A DNA stretch of 64,000 bases from positions 100,523 through 164,522 of the forward strand of contig JAANBB010000051.1 of the NCBI GenBank assembly GCA_014621425.1, written 5' to 3'. The stretch's first letter is position 1. Every line of letters begins with the position of its first letter. This stretch comes from Cylindrodendrum hubeiense. Its lineage: Eukaryota > Ascomycota > Sordariomycetes > Hypocreales > Nectriaceae. A model generated the notes under the pieces. That model saw nothing but the letters and a program-made list of their open reading frames with translations, did no database searches and was not told the origin of the DNA. The position numbers and the translations under genes were made by a program. Of this stretch, positions 55,495 to 64,000 are shown piece after piece.

Positions 55495-56546
55495 ATGTCC
55501 ATTCTATCAGCCTTGTATGGTGTTGGGTCTGTCTTTTACTCCAACTTGTTTGTCACACTCCCTTATCCTGGTGATGGAGAAGGCCTCTCCGAGCAAACCA
55601 TCATTGTGACGGGAGCCAATACTGGTCTTGGTTTTGAAGCCAGCCAGCACCTACTCCGACTCGGATTAGGCAAACTCATCATGGCCGTCCGCGACTTAGA
55701 AAAGGGAGAAACGGCGAGAAAGGAACTCCTGAAATCCACTGCCAGGCCCTCCAACTCGATCGAAGTCTGGCACCTAGACATGGCGAGTTATGACTCAGTC
55801 AAGGCCTTTGCCAAGCGAGCGAACACCACATTGCCCCGACTCGACGTTGTACTTGCCAACGCCGGTATTATGACGACAAAATTCAACTTGGCAGAGGAAA
55901 ATGAGAGAACTATTACAATTAATTTTGTGTCTACCTTCCTACTCTGCTTTTTACTTCTCCCAAAGCTGAGGGAGTCTCCTTCATCTGGAAAGTTTGTTAT
56001 TCCCAACTCCGCAATGCACTACTGGGCTCCTATCAAGGAACTCACCCCGAAGAACAACGAGCCAATCTTCTCTCGCCTCAACGATGCTAAAGTTGCCGAC
56101 ATGGCGGCCCGCTATCAGGTCACTAAACTGATGGTTCTCTATGCCACGCGCGAACTTGCTGCCCGCATGGAAGCATCAGAGAAGGAGGTTATTATTATTA
56201 ACACCCCAAATCCGAGTTACTGCAAGTCAGGCTTGATAAGAGAGGTGACATCAGGTGCCCCGCCTGATTTCCTTGCTCGTTCTACCGAGATGGGCAGTCG
56301 TGCTCTAGTGCACGGAGTTCTTGCTGGTGCAGAGAGCAATGGACAATATTTAAACAATTGTCATAATCAGAAGTGAGTCTCTTGAAAGAATTGCCAAATT
56401 TGAAGACATTACTAATAGAGTGCGTAATTTCTAGTCCTGCGGCTCATGTTACGAACAAGACAGGCGCTAAGATACAGTTAGCCCTTTTCGGGGAGTTACT
56501 GGCAAAGTTGGAGAAGATTTGTCCAGGAGTTTCCAACAACCTGTAG
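55495..56546 (+). CDS. short-chain dehydrogenase/reductase
   Basis: The model is join(55495..56372, 56435..56546), 329 aa, with one 62-nt intron. The cofactor motif is TGANTGLGFEAS (about residues 36-47), the TGxxxGxG signature of classical SDRs. LDVVLANAGI is the NAG strand (about 112-121), the catalytic Ser is in IPNSAMHYW, and the Tyr-Lys pair is in YQVTK. The second exon encodes the C-terminal segment (HVTNKTGAKIQLALFGELLAKLE). The group resembles fungal retinol-dehydrogenase-like SDRs often found beside Zn2Cys6 regulators in metabolite loci. Substrate unknown. Its expression is probably controlled by the divergent regulator. The N-terminal hydrophobic stretch (LYGVGSVFYSNLFVTL) may anchor it to a membrane. 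Confidence 0.9.
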
Positions 56547-57567
56547 TTTCTAGCAGGTGTCATTACCTACGAATGTTTCATCTCTATTTAGTAGTGAATA
56601 CCCTCATAGACCAAAGTACTAAGTTTCCTGGCGAGATGGCCCTGAGTGGAAGTGTGTGTAGGAAGAGAGATTATTGAAAGTTTCTAAGAAAAATGCGGAA
56701 ATAAATAACATAGTAGCAGAAAATTATTACACAACGATATAGAGTACGTTTTATGCATATACTATATTACCACTTGCCTTGAAATATTTCTGAGAAAGTC
56801 TCAGCTCGAAGGCTTATGGGACGAAATGCACTGTGAAGTTATTCTTGCCAAATTATTCACATCACATTGACAAGCCTTTACGGTTTATTCACACATTTTT
56901 TTCGATGAGGGCTGAGAAAAGTGTGGTTGTTGACCTACGGAGACCACTTTATAGCTATTCAATCTACCCACTACAAAGACATTGCCATCTTTGAGTCCAT
57001 GTCAGCCTGCATAAGGCAGCTGGGCGGCAATAGCCAGCACCTCGTACACTGGCTAGTCTCAGCCACTGTGAACCTTCCATATGCCTGTCTTGGATAAGAC
57101 AGTGCAGTATTTTCCCACTAGGTTGGTTGGTAACCAATCCTGCCCCGGCCTTCGTATTATATCTCAAACGCGCCAGAGAGACTCAGTGGCCAGACTCTGG
57201 GCCCCATCCCACAAAGCCGTAGATTCAGGGCATTAATTTGCGAGCTTTCAGTTCCTTCAATAACCGTGGGGCTCCGGGGGTTGCCCATGGCCACATTCAC
57301 GACATCATCATCATTTCCACGAGCTAGACATGGCACAGATACAAGAGCCGTTTAGTTGAAGTAGAGTGCAAAAGAAGCCAATGGTGAAGCTTTTATATTT
57401 TGGAGTCGAAGAAGTAGTAGAATAAACAGAGCCGGACCAAACACGGCTCCCTTTAGTACCAAAGAGTGACAATATTCCGATTTCCTCCTGTCTCGACTTT
57501 CTCCAGACAAACACACACCACATATTATCCTGCTTGGTAGCCCAATCCTCCAATCAAATCACAGACT
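56547..57567. other. AT-rich intergenic before the tRNA
   Basis: About 1 kb with no supported gene. The last 100 bp before the tRNA are unremarkable. Confidence 0.5.
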
Positions 57568-57641
57568 GGTTCCGTGGTCTAGCTGGTTATGGCATCTCGT
57601 TAACACCGAGAAGGTCCCCGGTTCGAGCCCGGGCGGAATCA
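57568..57641 (+). tRNA. tRNA-Val (anticodon AAC)
   Basis: The 74-nt sequence folds as a normal tRNA. The acceptor stem pairs GGTTCCG (57568-57574) with CGGAATC (57634-57640), with A as discriminator. The D arm contains AGCTGGTTA, the anticodon stem TCTCG/CGAGA holds the loop TTAACAC with AAC at the centre, and the T arm CCCGG-TTCGAGC-CCGGG has the B box GGTTCGAGCC. A TTTT run four bases after the end (57645-57648) fits RNA polymerase III termination. No intron is present. Confidence 0.93.
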
Positions 57642-57737
57642 CTCTTTTGCTGCTTGTTACCCAGAGCAACCCCGAGAAGGTCCCCGGTTCGAGTCCGGGC
57701 GGAATCTCTTTTTTGCTGTTTGTTACCCAGGACAAGC
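57606..57737 (+). repeat. 66-bp tandem duplication of the tRNA 3' half plus flank
   Basis: Copy 1 begins CCGAGAAGGTCCCCGGTTCG at 57606, inside the tRNA anticodon stem, and runs through the terminator into the flank. Copy 2 begins identically at 57672. Both share the T arm, 3' acceptor strand, T-run and the CTGTTTGTTACCCAG-like flank, with a handful of base changes (such as GAGCCC to GAGTCC and AATCAC to AATCTC). Copy 2 lacks any 5' half, so it is not a tRNA gene. Confidence 0.9.
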
Positions 57738-57865
57738 TCCGTACTGGACTCTATCTCCCCTGTATGAATATCTGCCTATGAGCCAGTCCCCCAATCCTCT
57801 TGTGTGATGAACAAGAAGACACGATACCCGCCCGCATTGAACCTCCTTTTCGCTCATACTAACCT

Positions 57866-59030
57866 CTATGAGATCTTATTATAGGCCACGTTGAAATTAT
57901 TAACGTAACCACACTGCAAAAATGTGGCATCGTATGGCAGGGTGTCCAAGATACATTCGGCACCGTCATAGCCCCTGGCTTTGCTTGGGTCGAACTTGAG
58001 AAAGAAGTAGAATTTGCAGCTCAGTTTCGCGGTGCACAGATCTTCGCATTCTTGCACACCTTCCTGGTAGTTCATGTCGGCTTTGTTACTGACAGACACA
58101 TAATCGGAGTAGCGGTTGTAAACGCAATCGTTGCGTGGAAGAAAAACCTGGGTATAAGTAATATACACGGTCTGAGTGATGACTGGAATAGTGGTGGATG
58201 TTTCAGTTTTAGTCGCCGTTGATGTAATGTCCTCGTTCGTTGTAATAGTTGGATGATTGGTGACTGTGACAGTCTCTGTTGAGTTCGCGACTTCTGTGAG
58301 TACGTCGGTCGAGGTGCTTGTAGTAATAGGAACAGTAGTAGAGCCTGGTTGTATGGTGGTGGTTGTGAGTGTAGTAATAATTGTGTTCGTGATGGTTGCT
58401 GTGGGTGTCGATTTGAAGAAGCATTCGCAGACTTTTGACGCTTGGTCCAGTTCGATGCGCTGGAGCTCTGCAGGTAAATCGGGGTACGTGTCTCCCAAAT
58501 AAGCACGCTGACTTCGCTTTTCTACAGATTCCCTTCTAGCCGAAGTCCTGCATTCGAAATTGCATTAGCGAAAATCTCCATGATTCCATAAGAAGTTAGG
58601 GCACTCACACTGTAACCGTTGTTGGAGACGTGACTACCTCAGTTACAGTCACGCTGGCAACTGCGGTGGACGTTATAGTCAGAGTTGTTGGAGATTCAAG
58701 GGTGGCTGTTGTAGTGATAATTGACGTGCTCGTCATCGTCGAGGATTCAACAACGAGCGAAATCCCTTGCTTAACGGTCACGATCTCCGCGTTGGTCGCT
58801 GTCGCGGTGGTGCTCGACGTTGAAAGTTTTGTGGTGGTAACTGGTACGGGAGGATTGCGATGCAGTAGGTCTGCACAGATAAAGTTACTCGCCTCCTGGT
58901 ATTTGGAGAAAATATTGAGTATGGGGACAACATCATTCTGGGCGCAGCGGTTTCTGCAGGCTTCGCTTGGAATGTGTGCTGCATTCGAAGCGAGGCACAG
59001 GGACAAGAGAGTGAAAATAATCCGGAACAT
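57866..59030 (-). CDS. secreted Thr-rich surface protein with a PAN/apple-like C-terminus
   Basis: The model is complement(join(57866..58547, 58609..59030)), 367 aa, with one 61-nt intron. I start at the ATG at 59030, which gives a clean signal peptide (MFRIIFTLLSLCLASNAA); an in-frame ATG at 59054 would add eight residues. A Cys-containing N-terminal piece (HIPSEACRNRCAQND) is followed by two Thr/Ser/Val blocks with TVTVTEVV-like repeats, likely heavily O-glycosylated. Between them, VEKRSQRAY has a Lys-Arg Kex2-type site. The last 90 residues are cysteine-rich (CVYNRY, GVQECEDLC, CKFYFF, AECILDT, LQCGYV) and resemble a PAN/apple fold that binds sugars or proteins. No GPI signal is visible. 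Probably a cell-wall or secreted adhesin-like protein. Confidence 0.75.
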
Positions 59031-60599
59031 GACGACTCGAGTTGTAGGGACCATAATGAAGGACTTCTGGTATAGCAATCCCAGAACAGAGGTGTTAGGA
59101 CTGAGAGAAAAGGGAAGAGTGGGATGCCTCTTTATGGGGTACTGCCCCTTTCCCCCTTTCTGCCTGTGATCCGTTGACTACCTTAAGTGATAACCGTACT
59201 GCACCCTAAGACTCGATTCTTAGCGTATTGTATGCTAGTTCGAAGCCAAAAGCGAATATTGGAGCTAAGTTAGTTAAACACCTCAAATCTTAAATTAGGT
59301 GGGCCTGGATTACCAAGGTGCACGTAGTATAAAGGTAGGGGAGTTCTCTGGACCATAGAATACATGAACTATTACTCACCTGAGTTTTAGACGAATTTAC
59401 ATACCGCTTAGTATAACGTTCCGACATAATAAGACTCATCTTGTAAACATCGCGGTATTATAGGTACACAAAAGCGTGGTACCTCTCGCTCCCAATATAA
59501 CAGCCAATCTAAAAGGTCCACTAACATATTCTGTAGTAACACACTAAGCAAAGCGCCTGTAGTAGCGCCTGACAATTAATATCAGCTAGCCAGCTCCAGA
59601 ATCTCGATTGAGGAAGGTGCTTGATGAATCTCACAAAAGTAAACAGGACTAAAACTTGAACTTTATTAATATTCACACGAGTTGTATTCCTGTCTTATAA
59701 CTGTCAAAAGGAAGTGTAATTTCTAATAGCTACTTCTCCTTACTATGATCCCATTCAAGATAAAATTGAGAGTAAATAATGGAAGAAGGATTAAGATAAG
59801 TTGAAAAAGCAAGTTAAAAGACTAAATAAGAAATAAAATATATGTCAATATCGCGAAATAGTGGCATAAGTTACAATGTGAAAGATAATCTCAATAGAGC
59901 TCTTCAGAAAACAGCTTTTGTCAAGAATAATATACATTATTAGTGGAGGTGACCCTTTAGTGCAGACCACACCCATTCTCTAGGGTAGTAAGTAGAAATG
60001 AGAAAGAAGAAGGGAATGGAAGATTCTGTGTAGAGCCTAGGGTAAATTACATGAAGACCATTTGAACAAATAGTTCCCAGGGTAATTGAGGAGGAAGGAA
60101 AGGAAAATAGTGATAAGTAATTGGAAGAAGAAAATAATTTATTGTTTCGTTTGATCGGCAGCTAACAATGGCTTCAAGTAGTGTGTAGCTAAGCTAGACA
60201 GCAAGACTTACTGTCATTACAACCCCAGGCTGTCTGCTGACCCTGACACAATACCTCTTTTTCGACTAAGAATAAATCCATTCATCTATTTTCACAATAT
60301 CAGATTCTAGCATACAATATACACTGTTTCGAGTTTGTGTGTTATTTGTGGTCGGTGTCCATCTGCGGATTAGCCACCATAATCTATCATTTGCAGAAAG
60401 GCGCTTGGTGGCTAAGAAGATTGTGAAAATACCGAACGCCATTTCAGATCATCAAGGGCTTTCTGAGTTCTGATTTCCACCTCCAGAACAACATTGCTGT
60501 ATCACTTGGTTACTATGGGAATTGTAATAATTCTTTATACATTGCTCAGTCTTTCATATCAAAAACGGCATCATTAAGATAACCCGGCGAAAGATTAAG
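59031..60599. other. AT-rich intergenic with one inverted repeat copy
   Basis: About 1.6 kb of AT-rich DNA with no gene. It includes, near 59942-60040, a minus-strand copy of the repeat family described at 61.4-61.7 kb. Confidence 0.5.
59942..59973 (-). repeat. inverted copy of the 61.4-61.7 kb repeat
   Basis: Read on the minus strand, this segment gives GGGTGTGGTCTGCACTAAAG then GGTCACCTCCAC, nearly the same as plus-strand segments at 61409-61440 and 61619-61650. Upstream likeness on the minus strand (CTACCCTAGAG, TTCCATTCCC) extends for roughly another 80 bp. Confidence 0.8.
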
Positions 60600-60887
60600 C
60601 CAAGTCACGTGAATTGTAATTCGTATCAGAATGGTAGTGGTGTATCTCTTCTCAAGGTCGTTGATAGAACTGGCTTGGGTGACATTAGTACATTATTTTT
60701 CCGACAGTACCAACAGCCCTTACTACATGACCACACCTACTCCGATAGTGAATGGATCTATGTTACAACCTGGCCGCCTATAAACTGTATTAAATCCTTG
60801 CCTGAAGAGTCTAATATGTGGTGGTCTCAATATCGCAAAGATGAATCCTTCTCAAACACAAAGGAACACTTAAAGTACAAGTTCTAA
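60600..60887 (+). CDS. unidentified fragment, possibly the last exon of a gene
   Basis: An open frame of about 95 codons without an ATG follows a possible acceptor (GATTAAG) at 60593-60600. It encodes GVSLLKVVDRTGLGDISTLF, then EWIYVTTWPPINCIKSLP and SNMWWSQYRKD. The composition (Trp, Tyr, Cys spread evenly) is protein-like, unlike the surrounding AT-rich repeats, so it may be a real exon or a relic. I recognise no family. A 5' exon could not be found upstream. Confidence 0.32.
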   Translation, partial: PSHVNCNSYQNGSGVSLLKVVDRTGLGDISTLFFRQYQQPLLHDHTYSDSEWIYVTTWPPINCIKSLPEESNMWWSQYRKDESFSNTKEHLKYKF

Positions 60888-60924
60888 CGAAATCATAGGG
60901 GCAAGAAACCTTTCTACTATACGC

Positions 60925-61237
60925 TGTGATAGGGCCAGCAAACAGGCTAGAGGCTCAATTATAGTCGGAGCTGATAATTAGCTTAGTTACTCATTACTTA
61001 AAGCTGTGGAAGCTGCCTACTTAATAAAAAGACACTATTTTCTCTTCTGATTTGTATGATACCTTTACCTTATTCTAGTGTGATAGGGCTAGCAGACAGC
61101 CTGGAGTTTTAAGGACAGTAGGGGCCGGAGACTAGCTTAATTACTCACTTCTTAAAACTGTGGAAGCCACCCTCTTAATGTAAAGACACGCTTTTTCCTT
61201 TTTCCAATTAACATGATATCTTTTGCCTGATTCTAGT
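60925..61237 (+). repeat. tandem duplication of about 154 bp
   Basis: TGTGATAGGGCCAGCAAACA at 60925 recurs as TGTGATAGGGCTAGCAGACA at 61079. The likeness runs through AGCTTAGTTACTCA / AGCTTAATTACTCA, AAAGCTGTGGAAGC / AAAACTGTGGAAGC, AAAGACAC, and the ending TTATTCTAGT / TGATTCTAGT. Most differences are transitions, fitting an old duplication affected by C-to-T change. Confidence 0.78.
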
Positions 61238-61655
61238 CCCATTGGCCAAGCTGTCGGAACAGCTCTTATCACTAATCTATCATTCTTTCAACTTGGAATT
61301 TTTTGAAAGCATTCGATGAGATGCTCCCTGCATCGCATTCCTCGGGTTGTGCTCAGAATCTTCCATCCCCTTATGTCTCCTCCTTCCCACTCGCTACCCT
61401 GAAGGACGGGTGTGGTCTGCACTAAAAGGTTACCTCCACCAACAAACCAGTCCCATTGACCAAGCGATTGCAGCAGCTTATCACTATCGCTTTTTTCTTC
61501 ATTGTGGATACATTAGGAAGCATCCGATCAGATGCTTCTTGTATTCCATCTCTTGGTTTGTGTTCAAAATTTTCAATCCCTTTCTTTTTCCTCCCTTCTA
61601 ACTGCTACCCTAAAGGTCGGGTGTGGTCTGCAATAAAGGGTCACCTCCACTATTA
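61228..61655 (+). repeat. second tandem repeat pair, unit about 210 bp
   Basis: Copy A (about 61233-61440) and copy B (about 61449-61650) share CAGTCCCATTG.CCAAGC-like starts, AGCATTCGATGAGATGCT versus AGCATCCGATCAGATGCT, GGTTGTGCTCA versus GGTTTGTGTTCA, CGCTACCCTGAAGG versus TGCTACCCTAAAGG, and GGGTGTGGTCTGCA followed by CACCTCCAC-like ends. A third copy lies inverted at 59.94-60.04 kb. No coding frame, terminal repeat or target-site duplication is evident, so it could be a decayed non-autonomous element. Confidence 0.75.
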
Positions 61656-62527
61656 CCGGGCCCTATTCTCCCAGCTTGAAGGACATGGTTCAGTTTCAAG
61701 TGTGTATCATACACCAGTTGTGAATATTTTAAACTAGAGATTATTAAAAAATGTAGATTTTTGACGTCACTTTTAAGGCGGTGAATTTGAATTAATTGTT
61801 TTCAGTTCCCAAACTCATTCATCCATTGTGGTTAGCCTCTACTATGAATATTAAGTCAGACAGGTCAAGGACAGCTCAGACTGCAAGATCTCTCCTGATT
61901 CAACGAGTCCTTTTCCTTTTCCTTCGGCGTCTGGGAGTATTTGAGAGGGATTCTTAGCGTCAGGAAAGTGGGTATTGAGCTGTGGCGCGATCGCCTGAAT
62001 GTCGAAGCGGTCCAATCCATGCTTTAATTAACAACGCGAGATACCACCTTGACAACATAGAAAGGATTGCTATGCCTGTCCTGAGATTTCTATATGCAGT
62101 TAGTGACCCACTTTACAGAAGGCGGGCCCCTGCTTATCCCAGCCCTGAGCTTTAAACAAACACCCAATGTCCGGCTGTCGCGTCGGAGGGTTCTGGATCC
62201 CATAAAATGATCGGGCTTTGACAGCCAATAGCGGGGAACAAGCACCTGGACCGGGCTCCAGTATTAATCAACAATCATGGGACGAGCACTTGGATGGGGC
62301 GCCAATAGCCAACAGTGTGGGTCAAACACCTATCGACCGCCCTTTGGATAGAGCATCAAATCCCGAGTGCTTTGGCCTTTGCTGCAGGAGAATGGCCCCA
62401 CACGCGCGCTCTGACCCATACTCAATTCACCTCAAATTTAAGTCCCGGTTTGTCTCTTTATTTTTCCTCCCTTTTTTTTCGCTTCATCTTTACATATCCT
62501 ACCACGTTACTCAATTTTCCATTCCAA
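61656..62527. other. intergenic and 5' leader of the coiled-coil gene
   Basis: About 870 bp. The section 62218-62420 has related phrases (GAACAAGCACCTGGACCGGG, GACGAGCACTTGGATGGGGC, CAAACACCTATCGACCGCCC), which look like diverged short repeats. A pyrimidine-rich leader (62440-62520) comes just before the ATG at 62528. Confidence 0.5.
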
Positions 62528-63571
62528 ATGTCAGACATTAAGCAGCAGATTCAGCAGGCTTCTACAAAGAACGCCGACCTTCTGCAAGTCCTCGCTCAGA
62601 CCGACTATGCGGCGCCAGCACTGCAGGAACAGCTCCGCTTTATCAGCGAGCTCGAAGCCCAACTTGCCACTAGCGAAGAACAGCTTAAGGTTATTGACGC
62701 AAAGCGTGTGGCGGAGCTTGCAGACCATGTCAAGTACCGGGATTCCCATATACGGCGCTTCATGTCCAAGGCCACGGGGCAGAAGGAGAAATTCGAAGCT
62801 AAAGCTGCTAAGGAGGAGGAAGAGTACTACGAGGCGCTCCAGCAACAGCATGAAATATCAACCGTCCACAACAATATGAAGAAGCAGCTCGAGGATGCAG
62901 AGTATACCCGGGGCCAACTACGACAGGCAGATGCTCTCCATCGAGATACTCAGCGTGAGCTGGATAATCTTTACGACTCCATCTTCGCCGGCGAAACACC
63001 GCACTTCCCCGAAGAGGACAAGCTTGAGAAGCAGAGCGAATTGTCTCTTCAACTATACCACAACACCCGATTACAGCACGAAGCAGAGACGAACATCATC
63101 TCACTACTCACAAAGGGAGTAGAGCGGGTCAAGTTTGCTGGAGCCCAGATGGTTGCGGCTCGCAGCGCATCTAGATACGACCTATTTGGCGGCGGTGCTA
63201 TTTGCGACGCTTTGGAGCGAAGTGCCCTGAGCCAGGCTGATGCGGCAATTCGTGAGGCATGTGTCCTCGCTCAATGCGCTCATATCGACGACCTGCCCAA
63301 AGTCAACATCAATCAAGGCCATATTATACGTGATATACTCTTCGATAGTATCAGCACTGACTTGCAGTTCCATCAGGAGATCAAGCGTGGTCAAATCGAG
63401 GTGGAACAGTTCGCCAGCGCCTTCGAGAAGAGACTGGCCACCTCCCAGGATCGCCTAAAGGCTGTCGAGGGAGAGCTGAGGGAGCGAGAGGCTGGTCTGG
63501 AGGAGGCGCGTTACCAACTGCAAGCCGAGAGGCAAAAGGTCTTTGAGCTTATACCTCAAGGGAAGCAATAG
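62528..63571 (+). CDS. conserved fungal coiled-coil protein of unknown function
   Basis: Single exon, 347 aa. I use the ATG at 62528 (MSDIKQQIQQAS) rather than the upstream part of the open frame, because the family starts here and the preceding DNA is leader-like. The pattern matches an uncharacterised ascomycete family: YAAPALQEQ, VKYRDSHIRRFMSK, QKEKFEAKAAKEEEEYYEAL, LDNLYDSIFAGETPHFPEED, YDLFGGGAICDALERSALSQ and DILFDSISTDLQFH in order. Long heptad-like stretches (about 30-160 and 290-340) predict coiled coil. The FGGG..D..ER.ALSQA block is the family's most conserved part. No enzyme motif, signal or membrane span. Role unknown. Confidence 0.85.
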   Translation: MSDIKQQIQQASTKNADLLQVLAQTDYAAPALQEQLRFISELEAQLATSEEQLKVIDAKRVAELADHVKYRDSHIRRFMSKATGQKEKFEAKAAKEEEEYYEALQQQHEISTVHNNMKKQLEDAEYTRGQLRQADALHRDTQRELDNLYDSIFAGETPHFPEEDKLEKQSELSLQLYHNTRLQHEAETNIISLLTKGVERVKFAGAQMVAARSASRYDLFGGGAICDALERSALSQADAAIREACVLAQCAHIDDLPKVNINQGHIIRDILFDSISTDLQFHQEIKRGQIEVEQFASAFEKRLATSQDRLKAVEGELREREAGLEEARYQLQAERQKVFELIPQGKQ

Positions 63572-64000
63572 GTTCTGAGGCCGGGTTTTAAATAGCTCAC
63601 AGTTTACAGCTACCTTGTAGTATACCGCTTTAGTATACTAAAAGATATTTGAATTAAGATTATACCATACAGTAAATCAAGAGCTCAAAAATACAATAAC
63701 AATCATATTCCAAACTTTATACGACAATTGTTTTAATGAGAATCATTTCCTCACATTTCAGTCTGTAAATCATCTCGCGTCATCATGTTGATATGAGCAT
63801 AGTTGAAGAGTTATAAGCAACGCCTGATTAACAAGTTTATTCACCGAGGTCCATACCAGTGTATAGTGTATCTGTAGAGCCTGTCACCTCTGCAAGAGCA
63901 CGACAAAAATGCATTGCAGTGCCCGAGGTAGTCACTAGGCAAGCCAATAGAGCAAAGTTAAGTTTTAACGGGCCCTTGCAACACCGGCACTGCAGTTCAA
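63572..64000. other. AT-rich 3' flank to window end
   Basis: The last 430 bp are AT-rich and show no gene, repeat or RNA that I can support. Confidence 0.5.

Noticed and set aside
57534..57767. 78-codon plus frame with repeated RRSPVR.RAESLFCCLLPR
   Set aside because: It is the tRNA and its tandem partial copy read as protein; the repetition comes from the DNA duplication.

Overview
This window reads as nuclear DNA of a filamentous ascomycete, most likely a Sordariomycete. The assignment is inference. It rests on short GT-AG introns (about 50-80 nt), HET-domain genes, Zn2Cys6 regulators, a fungal Pth11/rhodopsin-like membrane protein, a PL4 rhamnogalacturonan lyase and an S10 carboxypeptidase. 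Genes are spaced widely and lie on both strands. Between them are AT-rich stretches, short repeats and several broken gene copies, the look of an accessory or subtelomere-like region. No transposase, integrase or CRISPR array was recognised.

Layout. 0-6.7 kb: the 3' end of a short-chain dehydrogenase, then a secreted serine carboxypeptidase. 6.7-14 kb: an intact HET gene, an orphan fungal protein with a degenerate F-box-like motif, an RNase Z-like metallo-beta-lactamase protein, and the wrecked 3' end of a flavin amine oxidase. 14-24.2 kb: a rhamnogalacturonan lyase, a UbiA-type integral-membrane prenyltransferase/terpene-cyclase-like gene, a small beta-trefoil-like protein, a Zn2Cys6 regulator and a divergent NmrA-like reductase. 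25.8-33 kb: a HET relic, a protoglobin, a seven-helix rhodopsin-like protein and a Zn2Cys6 relic. 34-40.3 kb: a secreted alpha/beta hydrolase, then a Zn2Cys6 regulator divergent from an MFS exporter. 41-42.3 kb: two more relics (HET; SbcD/SbcC-like). 44.9-50.8 kb: an AA14-like secreted copper oxygenase candidate, a vWA protein and an aldonolactone oxidase. 52.7-56.5 kb: a second Zn2Cys6 regulator, paralogous to the one at 36 kb, divergent from a short-chain dehydrogenase. 57.5-64 kb: a tRNA-Val with a duplicated 3' half, a Thr-rich surface protein, an AT-rich repeat cluster and a conserved coiled-coil protein.

Several gene models had to be assembled across introns by splice sites, reading phase and family resemblance. 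These are the carboxypeptidase, HET gene, F-box-like protein, lyase, UbiA gene, all three regulators, protoglobin, rhodopsin, MFS exporter, AA14-like protein and SDR. In each the total coding length is divisible by three.

The most interesting leads are: (i) the UbiA-like gene grouped with a regulator and a reductase but with no PKS or NRPS; (ii) two paralogous regulators with identical intron phases and identical lengths of their last two exons, each facing a divergent partner gene, one pair sharing a promoter with a perfect CGG-N11-CCG site and the other a promoter with arrayed CCG triplets and a 43-bp tandem duplication; (iii) a tandem duplication of a tRNA 3' half; and (iv) a relic joining phosphoesterase-like and SbcC-like sequence.
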